Below, one piece after another: positions 62,602 to 64,000 of a stretch of DNA of 64,000 nt (positions are counted from its first letter, which is position 1; each line of letters opens with the position of its first letter). A program made the position numbers and the translations under genes. Below the pieces are notes generated by a model. It did not search any database. It was not told where the DNA came from and worked only from the letters and a program-made list of their open reading frames with translations. The stretch is from Oscillospiraceae bacterium (GTDB lineage Bacteria > Bacillota > Clostridia > Oscillospirales > Acutalibacteraceae). The stretch spans positions 1-64,000 of the forward strand of contig SVPW01000004.1 of assembly GCA_015065645.1 (NCBI GenBank), in the 5' to 3' direction.

Positions 62602-64000
62602 AATACTTGCTCTGATAATGGCAGCGGTTTTTCTTACCTCATGCTCTTCAAATTCTACTTATGGTAAAGTACCTGTTGACGGTGCTTTGGATTCAAAGGT
62701 GGTTGCCGTTAATACAACCCCATCTGAAATAACAGAAGATGGTTATATGCTTGCGGCTTCTAATGAAAATTATTCACTTTATTATGAAGAAACAGGTTTA
62801 ACCGTAAAGGTTAAAAATAACCATACAGGTGCTGTTATGACCAGTGCCGCACCTCCTAAAGAGGATTCCGGTGAAACCTGGAAAAACTTTGTAAATTCAG
62901 GTATCGTTCTTGAATACTACAAGGGTAAAGCGGTCAATATAAATAAAATTAATATGTATTCCGGAAAACCGCAAAAAAAGATATCATTAATAAAAAACGG
63001 TTTTGCGGCAGAGCTTAATTTTAAGTCAATAGGAATACAGCTTACAATGTTTGTTACTCTTGATGATGCTAGTATCAGGGTTCAAGTGCCAAATAGCTCC
63101 ATTAAAGAAACAAATGAGAATTGCCGTTTGGCTGCAATTTATGTATTACCGTTTTTGGGATACACCCATTTGGGTGAGGTTGAAGGTTATATGCTTATAC
63201 CTGATGGTTGCGGTGCTTTAATTGATCTTAAAGACAATAATGAAAAGTTTTCACAGCCATTTAAGTCAAAAATATACGGTGGTAATTACAGCGTTGAGGC
63301 AGATACAACATCAGTGCAGAAGTTTGATGAAAGTATTGCTACCACAGCTGATACTGTTGAGGTTTTTGCACCGGTGTTCGGTATGGTTCATAAATCTTCT
63401 CAAAATGCCTTTTTGGGAATTATTGAAAGCGGTAAATATAACGCCGAAATTTACGCCTATCCCAATGGTGTAATAACTGAATTTAACTGGATTAGCGCAA
63501 GATATATTTATCGTGAGCCTTATAAATATCTAACAGGCCAATCGGGAAGTATTATTAGCGCTCAGGAAAAAAGGGAGACCTTTGATATAAGTGTTGTTTA
63601 CCGTTTTGCGGGCGGTGAAGATGCTGATTATGTTGGTTTGGCAAAATGTTACCGTGAATATCTAAAGGAAAACGGCGTGTTAAAAGCTGATAACAATATT
63701 GATTATAGTATGCGTCTTGATTTCTTTGCGGGGGATGTTGAAGAATCGCTTTTCGGTACATCTTTTGTTCCAATGACTTCTGTTAGCCAAATTGATGAAA
63801 TACTTTCAAATTTAGCTTCAAAGGATGTTAAACAGCTTTCGGTTTCGCTAAAAGGTTGGCAGGATGACGGTATATACGGCGAAATAAACGGAGATACCTC
63901 TTTTGAGAGCGATGTTGGTGATTTTGATGAATATGTTGATTTAGCAAAGAAGTATAAAAACATTGATTTTATGCTTTATGCTGATTTTCTTAATACATAT
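62588..64000 (+). CDS. DUF5696 lipoprotein (3' truncated by window)
   Basis: The first 471 codons of a gene running past the window edge. The N-terminus is a lipoprotein signal (MPKFKILALIMAAVFLTSC), with the lipobox Cys near residue 19. A beta-rich domain follows (about 60-330: YSLYYEETGLTVKVKNNHTG; GYMLIPDGCGALIDL), then the start of a TIM-barrel-like part (SMRLDFFAGDVEESLFG; LSVSLKGWQDDG). This matches the DUF5696 family, which accompanies ABC glycan transporters in Clostridia and Bacilli. It starts at GTG 62588, overlapping the NHL-YIP1 gene by 14 bp, with GAGGTG upstream. Probably a surface glycosidase-like or substrate-recognition protein. Confidence 0.82.
   Translation, partial: MPKFKILALIMAAVFLTSCSSNSTYGKVPVDGALDSKVVAVNTTPSEITEDGYMLAASNENYSLYYEETGLTVKVKNNHTGAVMTSAAPPKEDSGETWKNFVNSGIVLEYYKGKAVNINKINMYSGKPQKKISLIKNGFAAELNFKSIGIQLTMFVTLDDASIRVQVPNSSIKETNENCRLAAIYVLPFLGYTHLGEVEGYMLIPDGCGALIDLKDNNEKFSQPFKSKIYGGNYSVEADTTSVQKFDESIATTADTVEVFAPVFGMVHKSSQNAFLGIIESGKYNAEIYAYPNGVITEFNWISARYIYREPYKYLTGQSGSIISAQEKRETFDISVVYRFAGGEDADYVGLAKCYREYLKENGVLKADNNIDYSMRLDFFAGDVEESLFGTSFVPMTSVSQIDEILSNLASKDVKQLSVSLKGWQDDGIYGEINGDTSFESDVGDFDEYVDLAKKYKNIDFMLYADFLNTY

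Overview
The window is chromosomal DNA of an AT-rich, Gram-positive, spore-forming member of the Clostridia, most likely a gut or rumen relative of the Oscillospirales/Ruminococcus group. The pointers are GGAGG-type ribosome binding sites, consensus sigma-A promoters, a T-box leader, a CtsR-McsA-McsB-ClpC operon, the sporulation protease SpoIVB, a dockerin-bearing secreted protein and a DUF5696 glycan operon. I see no integrase, transposase, relaxase, phage structural gene, rRNA or CRISPR array. The assignment is an inference from gene content, not from a marker gene.

Layout. Bases 1-1053 are a degraded edge: the 3' remnant of one gene, a pair of inverted hairpin repeats and two small hypothetical genes on the minus strand. 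Bases 1308-4507 hold a HAD phosphatase, an esterase-like hydrolase and rhamnulokinase, followed by tRNA-Leu(GAG). Bases 4937-12408 hold a WYL regulator, then a tightly overlapped trio of a large SNF2-like helicase, a MoxR AAA+ ATPase and a metallopeptidase-like/VWA protein, then a small HAD protein. This is the best candidate in the window for an uncharacterised system. Bases 12559-17585 hold two tiny proteins and the protein-quality operon ctsR-mcsA-mcsB-clpC. Bases 17627-20689 hold a BlaI/BlaR1-like pair.

spoIVB (20789-22036) is followed by an orphan gene and then by a second, truncated copy of the spoIVB 3' end, set in repeat-rich, gene-poor DNA (22930-23757). Next come a zinc-ribbon membrane protein, mtaB, a UPF0340 gene and maf. 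A T-box-controlled Lrp regulator and aminotransferase follow, then a DUF4832 lipoprotein, a malate/lactate dehydrogenase plus malic enzyme pair, and an FkbM methyltransferase. Bases 34462-38860 form an RNA/translation housekeeping run (yhaM, DUF1858, trmK, rqcH, a TIM-barrel gene). Bases 38931-41288 hold a Wzz/tyrosine-kinase/tyrosine-phosphatase triad without any capsule synthesis genes. pgeF, a YgjV-like gene and a shikimate kinase gene follow.

From 43333 to the right end the window is devoted to carbohydrates. Two Gfo/Idh/MocA oxidoreductases alternate with two sugar isomerase/epimerase-like proteins, and two AraC regulators run the other way. A 1465-residue secreted propeller protein with a dockerin comes next. 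Then a polysaccharide operon follows: GH2 enzyme, large solute-binding protein, two ABC permeases, an NHL-YIP1 membrane protein and a DUF5696 lipoprotein that runs off the right edge. These genes plausibly cooperate in binding, importing and oxidatively processing an unidentified plant or host glycan. The ABC ATPase is not in the window and is probably a shared MsmX-type subunit.
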